From assembly GCF_023516555.1 (NCBI RefSeq), contig NZ_JAMGBD010000001.1:1622501-1686500 (forward strand): a stretch of 64,000 nt of DNA. The letters are read 5' to 3'. Below, piece by piece: positions 45,550 through 53,118 of the stretch (position 1 is the first letter of the stretch; each line of letters starts with the position of its first letter). The notes below the pieces were generated by a model. That model had not been told where the DNA came from. It ran no database searches and saw only the letters and a list, made by a program, of their open reading frames with translations. The stretch is from Sphingomonas alba (lineage in GTDB: Bacteria > Pseudomonadota > Alphaproteobacteria > Sphingomonadales > Sphingomonadaceae). The position numbers and the translations under genes were made by a program.

Positions 45550-46884
45550 ATGACCCCGCCTCTATCCGCGTCCAGTTCGAGGCCACTTGAACGAGACGCC
45601 CTGATTGTCAACGCTCGCCACGGCACGATCTCGCCGGGTGACATTGCGATCGGCGTCATTATCGGCCGCACCAGCGAGTTCTTCGACTTCTTCGTCTACG
45701 CGCTCGCCGCCGTGCTTGTTTTCCCGGCGATGGTGTTTCCTTACGCGGACCCGGTCACGGCGACTCTTTATTCTTTCGCGCTCTTCTCGCTGGCCTTCGT
45801 CGGCCGTCCGTTCGGCACCTTGATCTTCACCGCCCTCGACCAAAAGCACGGCCGCGGCGTGAAGCTGACGATCGCTTTGTTCCTGCTCGGCGGCTCCACC
45901 ATGGCGATCGCCTTGTTGCCCAGTTACGATCAGGTCGGGGTCCTCAGCGCCTGGCTGCTCGGTTTCTTCCGTTTCTGCCAGGGCGTCGCGCTGGGAGGGT
46001 CCTGGGACGGTTTACCGTCGCTGCTATCGTTGAACGCGCCGAAGAAATATCGCGGCTGGTATGCGATGATTCCGCAATTGGGTGCGCCGCTTGGCCTGTT
46101 CGTCGCCAGCGGTCTCTTCGCTTATTTCCTTGGCATTCTCACGGCCGATGATTTCTTCCGTTGGGGCTGGCGTTATCCCTTCTTCGTCGCGCTGGCGATC
46201 AACACAGTGGCGCTGTTCGCGCGGCTGCGGCTGGTGGCAACGCCGGAGTTCCAGCGCCTGTTCGAATCACGCGACCTGCAACCATCGCCGCCCTTCCAGG
46301 CTCTTTTCAGCGAATGGCGGACGATCGTACTCGGCGCCTTCGCGCCGCTCGCGAGCTTTGCGCTTTTCCACCTGGTGACAGTGTTTCCGCTTTCCTGGGT
46401 AAAGCTGATGACCCAGGACGATCCTGTCCGCTTCCTGCTGATCGAAGCTGCCGGCGCCATCATCTGCGTCACTGCAATCGGTGCATCCGGCTTCATCGCC
46501 GACAAGGTCGGCCGGCGCGCGGTGCTCGGCGTTTCGGCGGCGTTGATCGGCGCCTACAGCGGATTCGCGCCGCAGTTGCTCGCCGCCGGCCAGGTCGGCG
46601 AAATCGTCTACATGTTCACGGGCTTCGTGCTGCTCGGCCTTGCTTTCGGCCAATCGTCGGGCGCGGTGAACAGCAATTTTTCCGACTATCACCGCTATAC
46701 GGGCGCCGCGATCGTCTCCAACTCGGCCTGGTTCATCGGCGCCGGATTCGCGCCTTTGGTTGCCTTGTTCCTGGCAAGCCGGCTCGGCCTTTGGGCGGTC
46801 GGGATATACCTGCTGTCGGGCGTCCTCTGCACGCTCGCCGCGTTGTTCATCAACCGCGAATGGGCCAAGCGCGAAGCTGATTGA
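45550..46884 (+). CDS. MFS transporter, metabolite:H+ symporter-like
   Basis: A 444-residue transporter with 12 membrane helices. Signature pieces are IIGRTSEFFDFFVYALAAVL (the FFD motif of MHS-type symporters), GRPFGTLIFTALDQKHGRG, RFCQGVALGGSWDG and ADKVGRRAVLG. The family moves organic acids or osmolytes with protons; the substrate is unknown. An earlier GTG would add 13 residues. It is divergent from cyoA. The tRNA-Ser island begins 2 bp after its stop codon. Confidence 0.87.
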   Translation: MTPPLSASSSRPLERDALIVNARHGTISPGDIAIGVIIGRTSEFFDFFVYALAAVLVFPAMVFPYADPVTATLYSFALFSLAFVGRPFGTLIFTALDQKHGRGVKLTIALFLLGGSTMAIALLPSYDQVGVLSAWLLGFFRFCQGVALGGSWDGLPSLLSLNAPKKYRGWYAMIPQLGAPLGLFVASGLFAYFLGILTADDFFRWGWRYPFFVALAINTVALFARLRLVATPEFQRLFESRDLQPSPPFQALFSEWRTIVLGAFAPLASFALFHLVTVFPLSWVKLMTQDDPVRFLLIEAAGAIICVTAIGASGFIADKVGRRAVLGVSAALIGAYSGFAPQLLAAGQVGEIVYMFTGFVLLGLAFGQSSGAVNSNFSDYHRYTGAAIVSNSAWFIGAGFAPLVALFLASRLGLWAVGIYLLSGVLCTLAALFINREWAKREAD

Positions 46885-46885
46885 G

Positions 46886-46904
46886 GCAAGTGGCGGAGCG
46901 GGAG
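46886..46904 (+). repeat. attL core of the tRNA-Ser island
   Basis: GCAAGTGGCGGAGCGGGAG, identical to 52938-52956. The shared 19 bp includes the last 14 nt of tRNA-Ser(GGA), so integration at the other end rebuilt the tRNA gene. From here to 47205 (about 320 bp) there is no gene: only this site, an arm-type repeat and repeat copy R3. Confidence 0.9.
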
Positions 46905-46968
46905 TCCGTATAAGTATGCCGCCTAACGTCTTGAATGTTTGATACTTAATCAAAATCTATCAACCGCA

Positions 46969-46988
46969 CTCCCACACTTTCTCCCACG
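46969..46988 (+). repeat. Putative integrase arm-type site, left end
   Basis: CTCCCACACTTTCTCCCACG is a doubled CTCCCAC motif. It matches 18 of 20 positions with 52811-52830 at the other end of the island, in the same orientation. Position near each core and next to int suggests integrase binding sites; this is inference. Confidence 0.65.
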
Positions 46989-47145
46989 CCAGCCGGTCGT
47001 CACCCCGTATTTTCGCCTATTTTACGGTCGCCGCCGCGTGCGCCCGCGTGGAGTGCGCGAAAATGCCTTGTGTCCGATCCGACGACACGCTCCGCTCTCA
47101 TTATCTAAAGTAGAGAAATGTAGAGCGACCCCACACACGTTTTTC

Positions 47146-47177
47146 CTAGAGTCCGGTTTCGACCCATTGCGGACATT
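47146..47177 (+). repeat. Dispersed repeat copy R3 (forward)
   Basis: Core GTCCGGTTTCGACCCATTGC, then GGACATTA. It lies immediately upstream of the 69-residue membrane gene, which R4 closes on the other side. Confidence 0.8.
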
Positions 47178-47205
47178 ACCGCCGACCTTCATACCCACCG
47201 ACGAA

Positions 47206-47415
47206 GTGGATAGGGATTTGGCCAAGTCGATTATTCTGTCGCTGATCCTTGTGATAATTCTTGTTCTCGGACTTAAATTCAGGACGATCGGTGTAAGAGG
47301 CGTGGCTTACGACCGTGACGACAGTCCGGCTTTATATTGGTCCGGGATTGCGCTCCTCTCTGTAGCGCTCGTCACATTGTTGGTCTCTGTGGGGTTTACG
47401 CTAGCCAGAATGTAA
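47206..47415 (+). CDS. 69-residue two-span membrane protein, unknown
   Basis: From a GTG start it reads VDRDLAKSIILSLILVIILV. After a polar stretch (VRGVAYDRDDSPALYW) a second hydrophobic span follows (IALLSVALVTLLVSVGF). No family was recognised. It is framed by repeat copies R3 and R4 inside the tRNA-Ser island. The open frame upstream of the GTG is mostly repeat sequence and was not used. Confidence 0.55.
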   Translation: MDRDLAKSIILSLILVIILVLGLKFRTIGVRGVAYDRDDSPALYWSGIALLSVALVTLLVSVGFTLARM

Positions 47416-47431
47416 TAAGGACGGACTTCGA

Positions 47432-47465
47432 GCAATGTCCGCTCTCCACCCAAAACCGCCACTAG
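47432..47465 (+). repeat. Dispersed repeat copy R4 (forward; inverted partner of R5)
   Basis: Core TCCGCTCTCCACCCAAAACC, then GCCACTAGC. Reverse-complemented it is nearly identical to R5 at 49056-49091, including the outer GCCACTAGC half that other copies lack. The pair encloses the second SRAP gene, a small ORF and a tyrosine recombinase. Confidence 0.8.
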
Positions 47466-47498
47466 CGTTCCGGCCGGACCGGTCGCAAAATGGGCAGC

Positions 47499-48098
47499 AT
47501 GTGCAACCTCTACAATATGCGCAAGAACGTGGACGAGGTGGCGCGGCTCTTTAAGGCTGATCCCGACCCACGCGGCAATGCGGGCGAGACTGTCTATCCC
47601 GGCTATCCCGGCCTAGTCGTTGCGGAAGGCAGGGTCCGGCAAATGACCTGGGGCTTCCCGTTGACCCTCAAGGGGAAGAACGGCCAGCCGCTGAAACCCA
47701 AGCCGGTCAACAATGCCCGCACGGACAAGCTCGATAGCTTCATGTGGCGTTACAGCTTCCAGGAGCGCCGCTGCCTCATCCCCGTGACAAGCTTTTGCGA
47801 AGCCGAAGGCGAAAAGGGCGCGAAGACTCGCACATGGTTCTCGCTGCCGGACCAGGAGCTGTTCGCTGTCGCCGGTATCTGGCGCGACACCGACGAATGG
47901 GGACCGGCTTATTCGATGATTATGACGGAGGCTTGTGAGCATGTGCAGGGCGTCCATGACCGAATGCCTGCGATCCTGCCGCCTAGCGACTGGCAGGACT
48001 GGCTAGACGGCCCTCCAGACGCGGCAGGCATCCTTTGCCGACCCTTTGAAGGGGTAATGACCGTAGAGCGCACACAAGAGCCTTGGGTGAGGCGCTAA
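47499..48098 (+). CDS. SRAP/YedK-type abasic-site protein, island copy
   Basis: A 199-residue protein with all canonical SRAP positions: Cys2 (MCNLYN, after Met removal), NNARTD, the Glu in SFCEAEG and the His in VHDRMPAIL. The start was placed at MCN because Cys2 must be exposed; a Met three codons earlier is in frame. Compared with the chromosomal copy at 17.8 kb it is closer to the classic YedK consensus (HDRMP versus YHTRQ), so it is not a recent duplicate. It is carried on an integrated element inside the R4/R5 inverted repeats. Confidence 0.9.
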   Translation: MCNLYNMRKNVDEVARLFKADPDPRGNAGETVYPGYPGLVVAEGRVRQMTWGFPLTLKGKNGQPLKPKPVNNARTDKLDSFMWRYSFQERRCLIPVTSFCEAEGEKGAKTRTWFSLPDQELFAVAGIWRDTDEWGPAYSMIMTEACEHVQGVHDRMPAILPPSDWQDWLDGPPDAAGILCRPFEGVMTVERTQEPWVRR

Positions 48099-48373
48099 GA
48101 TCGGGACTGGTCAGCAAAGGGTAGCTGGACGCCGCGCCATTCATAAGGCCGTGCCGAGCCGAATACGGCGCAAGCCTTCAATCGATCGGCCAGGGCATTC
48201 GCCACCTTCCGCGCTGCCTCATCAGCTTTGGTGGCGTCCCGGCCGTAGAGGTCGCTCCGGACCCGCTTGGGAAGCGTCCGGATCGCGAAATAGAGAAGGC
48301 TGGCAATCTCTTCAGCCGTCATCTGCTTCCAGCCGTGGCCTTGATTGTCGGTAGGGTCCTCGACTCGAAGCAT
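48095..48373 (-). CDS. Hypothetical island protein, 92 residues
   Basis: A soluble, helix-rich protein. Its middle reads QMTAEEIASLLYFAIRTLPK, with KADEAARKVANALADRLK later. No family was recognised. Its stop overlaps that of the SRAP gene by 4 bp, and it lies downstream of the small recombinase on the same strand. Confidence 0.55.
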   Translation of the reverse strand: MLRVEDPTDNQGHGWKQMTAEEIASLLYFAIRTLPKRVRSDLYGRDATKADEAARKVANALADRLKACAVFGSARPYEWRGVQLPFADQSRS

Positions 48374-48428
48374 GGCCGCGATAGTGGAACATCATGAGAA
48401 CATCTGGCTAGGCCAATTTACGGCCGGA

Positions 48429-49022
48429 CTAGATTTCCAGTGCCTCAGACAGCGCCAGGGCGTCGTCTAGCTCCACTCCCAGATAGCGGACGGTGCTCTC
48501 CAGCTTGGTGTGACCAAGCAGGAGCTGGCAGGCTCTGACGTTGCCGGTCTTACGGTAAAGCATGGCAACCTTCGTTCGCCTCAGGCTGTGGCTTCCATAA
48601 GCGGCCGGCTCCAGGCCAATGAGCGCGACCCACTCCTTCACGAGCCGCATATATTGGCGGGTGGATAAGTGAGCGCTTCGATCCATCCGGCTGGGAAAGA
48701 GCCAGCCGTCCGCCTCTCCCCGCCTGACCTCCAGCCAATCGGCAAGCGAGCGACGCGCGGTCTCCGTAATCTCGAATTGGACGGGGCGACCGGTCTTCTG
48801 TTGGATCACGCTGGCGCGGCTCCGGATCGCACCGGCTGACAGTATGTCGGGGAGCCTCAGCGCCAATACATCGCAGCCCCTCAGCTTACTATCCAAGGCA
48901 ATGTCGAACAGCGCCAGGTCTCGGACGCGGCGGGCCATCTGGAGGCGGACGCGGATCGCCCAAACGTGCATCGGCCGGAGAGGGAGCTTTGCTCCGACTA
49001 TCACTTGCGGCGGCTGGCTCAT
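48429..49022 (-). CDS. Small tyrosine recombinase (catalytic domain only)
   Basis: A 197-residue site-specific recombinase without the usual N-terminal core-binding domain. The complete catalytic set is visible: R48 (KLRGCDVL), K76 (QQKTGRP), H145 and R148 (HSLRRTK), H171 (LLGHTKLEST) and nucleophile Y180. It resembles short XerC-like recombinases found on plasmids and genomic islands. It lies inside inverted repeats R4/R5 within an island that already has its own P4-type integrase, so it may act on different sites. Confidence 0.85.
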   Translation of the reverse strand: MSQPPQVIVGAKLPLRPMHVWAIRVRLQMARRVRDLALFDIALDSKLRGCDVLALRLPDILSAGAIRSRASVIQQKTGRPVQFEITETARRSLADWLEVRRGEADGWLFPSRMDRSAHLSTRQYMRLVKEWVALIGLEPAAYGSHSLRRTKVAMLYRKTGNVRACQLLLGHTKLESTVRYLGVELDDALALSEALEI

Positions 49023-49055
49023 CGATCGCTCCCTTGGGTAGAGCGATATTCAACG

Positions 49056-49091
49056 AGCTAGTGGCGGGTTTGGGTGGAAAGCGGACGCTAG
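49056..49091 (-). repeat. Dispersed repeat copy R5 (reverse; inverted partner of R4)
   Basis: GCTAGTGGCGGGTTTGGGTG followed by GAAAGCGGAC. It is R4 in reverse complement with a few differences. It also begins the R5-R6 direct pair that encloses the 126-residue gene. Confidence 0.8.
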
Positions 49092-49112
49092 CAATCGCGA
49101 CCTCTTCTGATC

Positions 49113-49493
49113 TCATTTGCGATAAAAAACGAACTCTTGCTTGCAGTGTGAGACGCCACAAAGAGTGAAAGCCTTTCGGTCCTGAGAGAAAGAGATGACC
49201 GTATAGGTTCGGCCACCCGCAACACTGACACGGTTGCCAGAAACCACGACATTCTGCGTTGGATGACCGGTAAGGCCGAACTTCATATTTTCGAGTGTGA
49301 AGGGGACAGGAGTGCCATCAATGAGCATCGACCCGTCTCTGAGTTCGACGGGCGCACAGCAAGCATTCCGATAGACGCCATTCACGACCGCGACCGGAGG
49401 TCGGTGGATGCGGCCGTAGACGTACCAACCCGACGCAAGAAGCAGCAGCACGACCAAGGCCACACGCTGGGTTGCAGGCATCGATAACTGCAC
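49113..49493 (-). CDS. Membrane-anchored or exported hypothetical protein
   Basis: A 126-residue protein with an N-terminal hydrophobic segment (QRVALVVLLLLASGWYVYG), then a small soluble domain rich in beta strands with four Cys (YRNACCAPVEL, LCGVSHCKQEF). No family was recognised. It is bracketed by repeat copies R5 and R6 in direct orientation. Confidence 0.55.
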   Translation of the reverse strand: MQLSMPATQRVALVVLLLLASGWYVYGRIHRPPVAVVNGVYRNACCAPVELRDGSMLIDGTPVPFTLENMKFGLTGHPTQNVVVSGNRVSVAGGRTYTVISFSQDRKAFTLCGVSHCKQEFVFYRK

Positions 49494-49517
49494 GTCACGA
49501 GTTATGAAACTTCATCT

Positions 49518-49550
49518 TAGTGTCCGCAATGGGTCGAAAGCGGACTCTAA
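49518..49550 (-). repeat. Dispersed repeat copy R6 (reverse)
   Basis: Core TCCGCAATGGGTCGAAAGCG, then GACTCTAAT. Same orientation as R5. It lies 25 bp upstream of the 126-residue gene. Confidence 0.8.
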
Positions 49551-49654
49551 TATTTTCCGCTATTTTATTCGGAGCACCGCACTGCCCGCATAGTGGACTG
49601 TAAAAAAGCTGGCTGGGTCATGGCAATGCGGCGGCCGGTGGCGGCTAAACATTG

Positions 49655-50503
49655 CTACTTTAGTAATCGAGACCGTGCAGTCCGGTTGATGTTCTCGCTC
49701 ATCCCGTAGCGCTTGCCCCATAGCTCGCCGCCAGGACGCCTCAGAGCCAATCCAAGCGCCTCCGCCGCCTTCGGCTCCGCACCCTTCACAATGTATTCCA
49801 GAACGCCCCTGAGGGCGTCCGAGTAATGCTGGCCGAATTGGATCTCATAGATACTGTGCTTGAGGCTCATGCCGACCGGCACCGACTTGAAAGCTCGCTT
49901 GCATGGCTTCGCGCCCATGAGCTTGCGCCAGCCGCGTTCGCGCTTGGCAAACTCTCGGCTCAAGAGAGGCGGAACATACCAAAGGATGTGGACGTGATCG
50001 CCTTTGCCATCGCCCGCTTCGCGCACCCAAATATATCGGAGCGCCTCTCCCTTGGTCCTAAGCCAGTCGCCAGCGAGCTTCATGAGCCGGCCGATTGCCC
50101 AGACAGGATCAGCTATCTTTGCCGCCTCAAAATGAATGGTCGTGAAGCGGTTGAAGCCACGGTGTTCTCTCGGTGTATTATCACCGGCAGCGAGGATGTT
50201 TTCGACGTCCCTTTTTCGCAGTCCCGTGGATCGCCTTCCCCGTCTCAATGTGGCGACAGGCTGATGCATCGCGCTACTAGTATCTATCCCTTTAAATGCA
50301 AGCGTCGTGCCAGCCTTTTTACGGCTACGGAAAACGGCGCTTTCGGGGTTATTGGATGCCTTTACGCGCGGGCGCGCGAGGGCGCGCGTATCTGCCGACC
50401 AGTCAGCCTGTTTTCTGCCTGTATTAACAGGCATTTCGCCCGCTTTTGTTAGCGGCAAAAGAGCGGCCGGATTCGCAAGTTTTGATGGGTAGGGACGCAA
50501 CAC
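49655..50503 (-). CDS. Probable HUH-type replication initiator
   Basis: A protein of 282 residues from a GTG start; a later ATG (MPVNTGRK, residue 24) is an alternative. The C-terminal two thirds look like a rolling-circle Rep: a beta strand FNRFTTIHF (motif 1), HVH at 170-172 in GDHVHILWYVP (the HUH metal motif), and Y237-x-x-K240 in LEYIVKG (nicking Tyr plus Lys). The basic N terminus may bind DNA. On a tRNA-integrated element this suggests excision followed by rolling-circle replication, as in phage satellites or mobilisable islands. The family call is by motif only. Confidence 0.7.
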   Translation of the reverse strand: MLRPYPSKLANPAALLPLTKAGEMPVNTGRKQADWSADTRALARPRVKASNNPESAVFRSRKKAGTTLAFKGIDTSSAMHQPVATLRRGRRSTGLRKRDVENILAAGDNTPREHRGFNRFTTIHFEAAKIADPVWAIGRLMKLAGDWLRTKGEALRYIWVREAGDGKGDHVHILWYVPPLLSREFAKRERGWRKLMGAKPCKRAFKSVPVGMSLKHSIYEIQFGQHYSDALRGVLEYIVKGAEPKAAEALGLALRRPGGELWGKRYGMSENINRTARSRLLK

Positions 50504-50575
50504 AGACTCAAGCGGCCGGAGCGTTGGAAAAAGGGCGGAGCTACGGCTAACCGCACCCCCGCCCAGATTAGGCCT

Positions 50576-50953
50576 CTAGGCCGCGTCCTGAGCTGTTTCA
50601 GACTCATTGGCAGCTAAGTAACGACCAAGGCTCTCGTGGAGGCCGTGGAGGCCGCTAAGAGGGACGGTGCAGCCCTTCCTGCCGTGCAGCCACTCGTCGC
50701 CGCGCCGAAAGAAGCGACGAAGGTCCGCGAAGCGGCTGCCGTTTAGCTCGGAAATGCCAAAGCGGATTAGCTCGGCTCCGTGCTCACGTTCCCAAATGAC
50801 CCCCAACGGGAAATCCTCTGGGTCCGGCCGGATTGCCAATTCCGATTGGCTTGGGCTATCGGGGGGCGTTCCTTGACGAAAGAGAACAACCCTGGCCTCC
50901 GTTGCGGCTGCAACCGCGCGGGGGCCATTTCCTTGGCTTCGGTCTGTCATCAA
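50576..50953 (-). CDS. PC4/p15-like single-stranded-DNA-binding protein
   Basis: The C-terminal 65 residues of this 125-residue protein match the transcriptional coactivator PC4/YdbC pattern: RFGISELNGSRFADLRRFFR, then GRKGCTVPLSGLHGLHESL. PC4-like proteins bind single-stranded DNA. The N terminus is low complexity. The gene lies between the HTH gene (ATGA overlap) and the putative HUH Rep, so a role in element replication or in controlling it is plausible; this is inference. Confidence 0.6.
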   Translation of the reverse strand: MMTDRSQGNGPRAVAAATEARVVLFRQGTPPDSPSQSELAIRPDPEDFPLGVIWEREHGAELIRFGISELNGSRFADLRRFFRRGDEWLHGRKGCTVPLSGLHGLHESLGRYLAANESETAQDAA

Positions 50954-51111
50954 GCGGCCTCCCCTTGTGCGAGAGCCTTGACGCTATCGACGCGGACCAA
51001 GCGGCGGCGACCGATATTCACCGTCAACAAACGGCCTTCGCTAATCAGCTCGTAGGTTTTTGAGCGAGAGAGACCCAGAGCGGTGCAGGTCTGCGGGATG
51101 CTGTAGAGCAT
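50950..51111 (-). CDS. AlpA/excisionase-type HTH protein
   Basis: A 53-residue winged-helix protein from MLYSIPQT. CTALGLSRSKTYELISEGRL is a MerR/AlpA-type helix-turn-helix, followed by the wing NIGRRRLVRVDSVKAL. Such proteins act as excisionase or activator for P4-type integrases. A GTG in frame 69 bp upstream would add 23 residues. It overlaps the PC4-like gene by 4 bp. Confidence 0.8.
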   Translation of the reverse strand: MLYSIPQTCTALGLSRSKTYELISEGRLLTVNIGRRRLVRVDSVKALAQGEAA

Positions 51112-51236
51112 GGGTTCGATTGCGTTACTCAAATACTCGTCCTTTCGACTTTGAGTGTGCACGGACAGATTCCGGCACACACCCAGAGTCTAAGGGAGTG
51201 ACCCCTCGTTCAAGGTCAGATTCGGGCAGAAATCAT

Positions 51237-51629
51237 TTACCTGTGGATAAATGCAAGCTGCTCTAAGGTTCGAAAGCGGGCTTCGAAGAGCAGCTCCTCG
51301 TCTTCGATCTCCAGCTTCGTCATTAGATAATCGTCTATCGACACAGCGTCCTGGTGCGCAGGTTCTCCAGGTTGCGCACGGCCGATTCCCTCCTTGCGGG
51401 CAAGCTTCCATGCTGCTTCGATCCGCCTCGTTGAAACCAGCATTCCAGTCTGTGATGTGTAATGTATGGCGGCAGCAAGCAGGACATACGGGCGATAGTA
51501 ATATGGCCGCCGGTCGTAGCCGCTCAGCCAATACCAGACCCGCTCGCAAGCGGTCCCTATTCGCCTCATTTGATGATCATCTAGGACGCGCGGGCGACCC
51601 GCTCCTTCGCGCTTGCCGCCGCGCGTCAC
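51237..51629 (-). CDS. Hypothetical protein coupled to the integrase
   Basis: A 130-residue protein starting at a GTG that overlaps the integrase stop (GTGA). The N terminus GGKREGAGRPRVLDD is a basic motif seen at the start of many phage and island proteins. A Tyr-rich stretch (RRPYYYRPYVLL) and an acidic end (KLEIEDEELLFEARFRTL) follow. No family was recognised. Coupling to int suggests a role in element maintenance. Confidence 0.6.
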   Translation of the reverse strand: MTRGGKREGAGRPRVLDDHQMRRIGTACERVWYWLSGYDRRPYYYRPYVLLAAAIHYTSQTGMLVSTRRIEAAWKLARKEGIGRAQPGEPAHQDAVSIDDYLMTKLEIEDEELLFEARFRTLEQLAFIHR

Positions 51630-52804
51630 CGAACAGCCAGTCGAACAACCTTTGCCGTTTCCCGCACAGAATAGTCCGCCCAAGCGTCCATGAGCTTGCG
51701 CCTCTTGTCCAAGAGGTTGCCGCGTCGGTAGGCCGCTTCCGTCTTGTCCTTCACGGCGTGGGCTAAAGCCGCCTCGGCCAAGTCGCCGGAGAAATAACTT
51801 TCCTCTGACACCCAATCGCGGAACGTGGAGCGGAAGCCGTGGACCGTGAAGGGCAGCTTCATATCGCGGAGTAGCTTGGTCAAAGTCATATCGCTCATGG
51901 CCTTGCTCGGCTTGCCGCCCTGAAAGACGAACTTGCTGCCAGCGACGCGAAGCTCAGTAGCGCGCCGGAATACCCGCAGAGCCGGTTCAGAGAGCGGGAC
52001 AACATGCTCCCGCTTGGCTTTCATTCGTTCGGCCGGGACGGTCCAAAGCCTCTTGTCCAGGTCGATTTCGTCCCAAGTCGCTCCCCGTATCTCGCCAGAG
52101 CGGGCGGCAGTCATGATCAGAGCCTCCAGCGCTAGGCGGCTCCACGTTTCCTTCTCGTGCAGCCGATCGATGAAGTCCGGCAGGTCCGCATAGGGCATAG
52201 CTGCAAAGTGTTTGGCCTTGGCCTGTCGCTTTGGAAGGCCCTTGAGGATCGCTGCGCGGGAAACCTCAGTCGTGCGATAGCCCTTGGCTACCGACCAATG
52301 GAGCACGGTCAGGATGCGTTGCAGGACGCGCTTCGCGGTCTCTGGCTTGTCGGTCCAGATCACGACCAACAGATCGCGGATCGCCGCCGTGTCGATGGCG
52401 CTGACCGACTGATCGCCAATCTCCGGATAGGCGTAAGTTTCCAGCGTGTTGATCCACTGGTCCTGATGTTTCCCGTTTTTCCAGGTTTTTTTATTCTCTC
52501 CGTGCACGATCACGGCGGCTTCTCGGAATGTGGGAATGCCAGCCGCCTTCTTGCGCTCTTTGACAGGATCGATGCCGGTCTCGATGAGCTTCCGCGTTTC
52601 GTCGGCACGGTCTCGTGCCAGACTGAGGCCAACCTTCTTGAAGCTGCCAAGTCCGATGTCGCGGCGCTTGCCGTCCTTCTGGACACGGAGCACCCATGAG
52701 CCGCTGCCAGGTTTCGCTACTTGCAGGAAAAGGCCGTCGCCGTCGCCATACTTACCAGCCGCCTTGAGGGCCGCTGTGACCGCCGTTGCCGTGAGCTTAC
52801 CCAT
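51626..52804 (-). CDS. int: P4-type tyrosine integrase of the tRNA-Ser island
   Basis: A 392-residue integrase. The N-terminal arm-binding DUF4102-like part (about 1-90) includes GDGDGLFLQVAKPGSGSWVLR. A core-binding domain follows, then the catalytic domain with Arg in MTAARSGEIRG, H-x-x-R in HGFRSTFRDW, and His and Tyr in LAHAVKDKTEAAYRRG. The start MGKLTATAV fits the family. The gene reads away from tRNA-Ser and starts 139 bp from it. Doubled CTCCCAC motifs lie directly upstream of its start, so it may repress itself. Confidence 0.95.
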   Translation of the reverse strand: MGKLTATAVTAALKAAGKYGDGDGLFLQVAKPGSGSWVLRVQKDGKRRDIGLGSFKKVGLSLARDRADETRKLIETGIDPVKERKKAAGIPTFREAAVIVHGENKKTWKNGKHQDQWINTLETYAYPEIGDQSVSAIDTAAIRDLLVVIWTDKPETAKRVLQRILTVLHWSVAKGYRTTEVSRAAILKGLPKRQAKAKHFAAMPYADLPDFIDRLHEKETWSRLALEALIMTAARSGEIRGATWDEIDLDKRLWTVPAERMKAKREHVVPLSEPALRVFRRATELRVAGSKFVFQGGKPSKAMSDMTLTKLLRDMKLPFTVHGFRSTFRDWVSEESYFSGDLAEAALAHAVKDKTEAAYRRGNLLDKRRKLMDAWADYSVRETAKVVRLAVR

Positions 52805-52810
52805 GCTACT

Positions 52811-52830
52811 CTCCCACAATTTCTCCCACA
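52811..52830 (+). repeat. Putative integrase arm-type site, right end
   Basis: CTCCCACAATTTCTCCCACA, 18 of 20 identical to 46969-46988. It occupies the int promoter region. Between it and the core lies an inverted repeat TGATTTC-N8-GAAATCA (52894-52915), another possible protein site. Confidence 0.65.
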
Positions 52831-52937
52831 CTGTATCGTGGCTGTGGGCGACTGGCAATGGACACCAGCGGACAGAAAGTGGCAGATTTGCTTTGATTTC
52901 CGTTGATTGAAATCAACTGACGAACGTCTGGGAATGT

Positions 52938-52956
52938 GCAAGTGGCGGAGCGGGAG
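52938..52956 (+). repeat. attR core of the tRNA-Ser island
   Basis: Second perfect copy of GCAAGTGGCGGAGCGGGAG, overlapping the 3' end of tRNA-Ser. The distance to the left copy gives an element of 6,052 bp. Confidence 0.9.
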
Positions 52957-53033
52957 GGATTCGAACCCTCGATACGGTTTTGCCGTATACTCACTTTCCA
53001 GGCGAGCGCCTTCGACCACTCGGCCACCGCTCC
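52943..53033 (-). tRNA. tRNA-Ser (anticodon GGA)
   Basis: 91 nt on the minus strand. The acceptor stem GGAGCGG pairs with CCGCTCC, followed by discriminator G and encoded CCA. The D arm GTGGCCGAGTGG, anticodon loop CTGGAAA (GGA at 52999-52997), long variable arm typical of Ser tRNAs, and T loop GGTTCGAATCC are all visible. It reads UCC/UCU codons. Its 3' end is the integration site of the island. Confidence 0.97.
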
Positions 53034-53118
53034 GCATGCTCTGGAGGAAGGCGCCCTTTAGGGCGGGACTCCGCCCTCGGCAAGTTGCATGGAACGACGG
53101 CTCGGCTATGCCGCTGCC

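Noticed and set aside
46939-47205. N-terminal 89 codons of the open frame leading into the 69-residue membrane gene
   Set aside because: The stretch covers an arm-type repeat and repeat R3. Protein-like sequence starts only at the GTG at 47206.
51455-51490. Tyr-run (PYYY) in the integrase-coupled protein as a second leader peptide
   Set aside because: It is internal to a 130-codon ORF, with no terminator or downstream biosynthetic gene.
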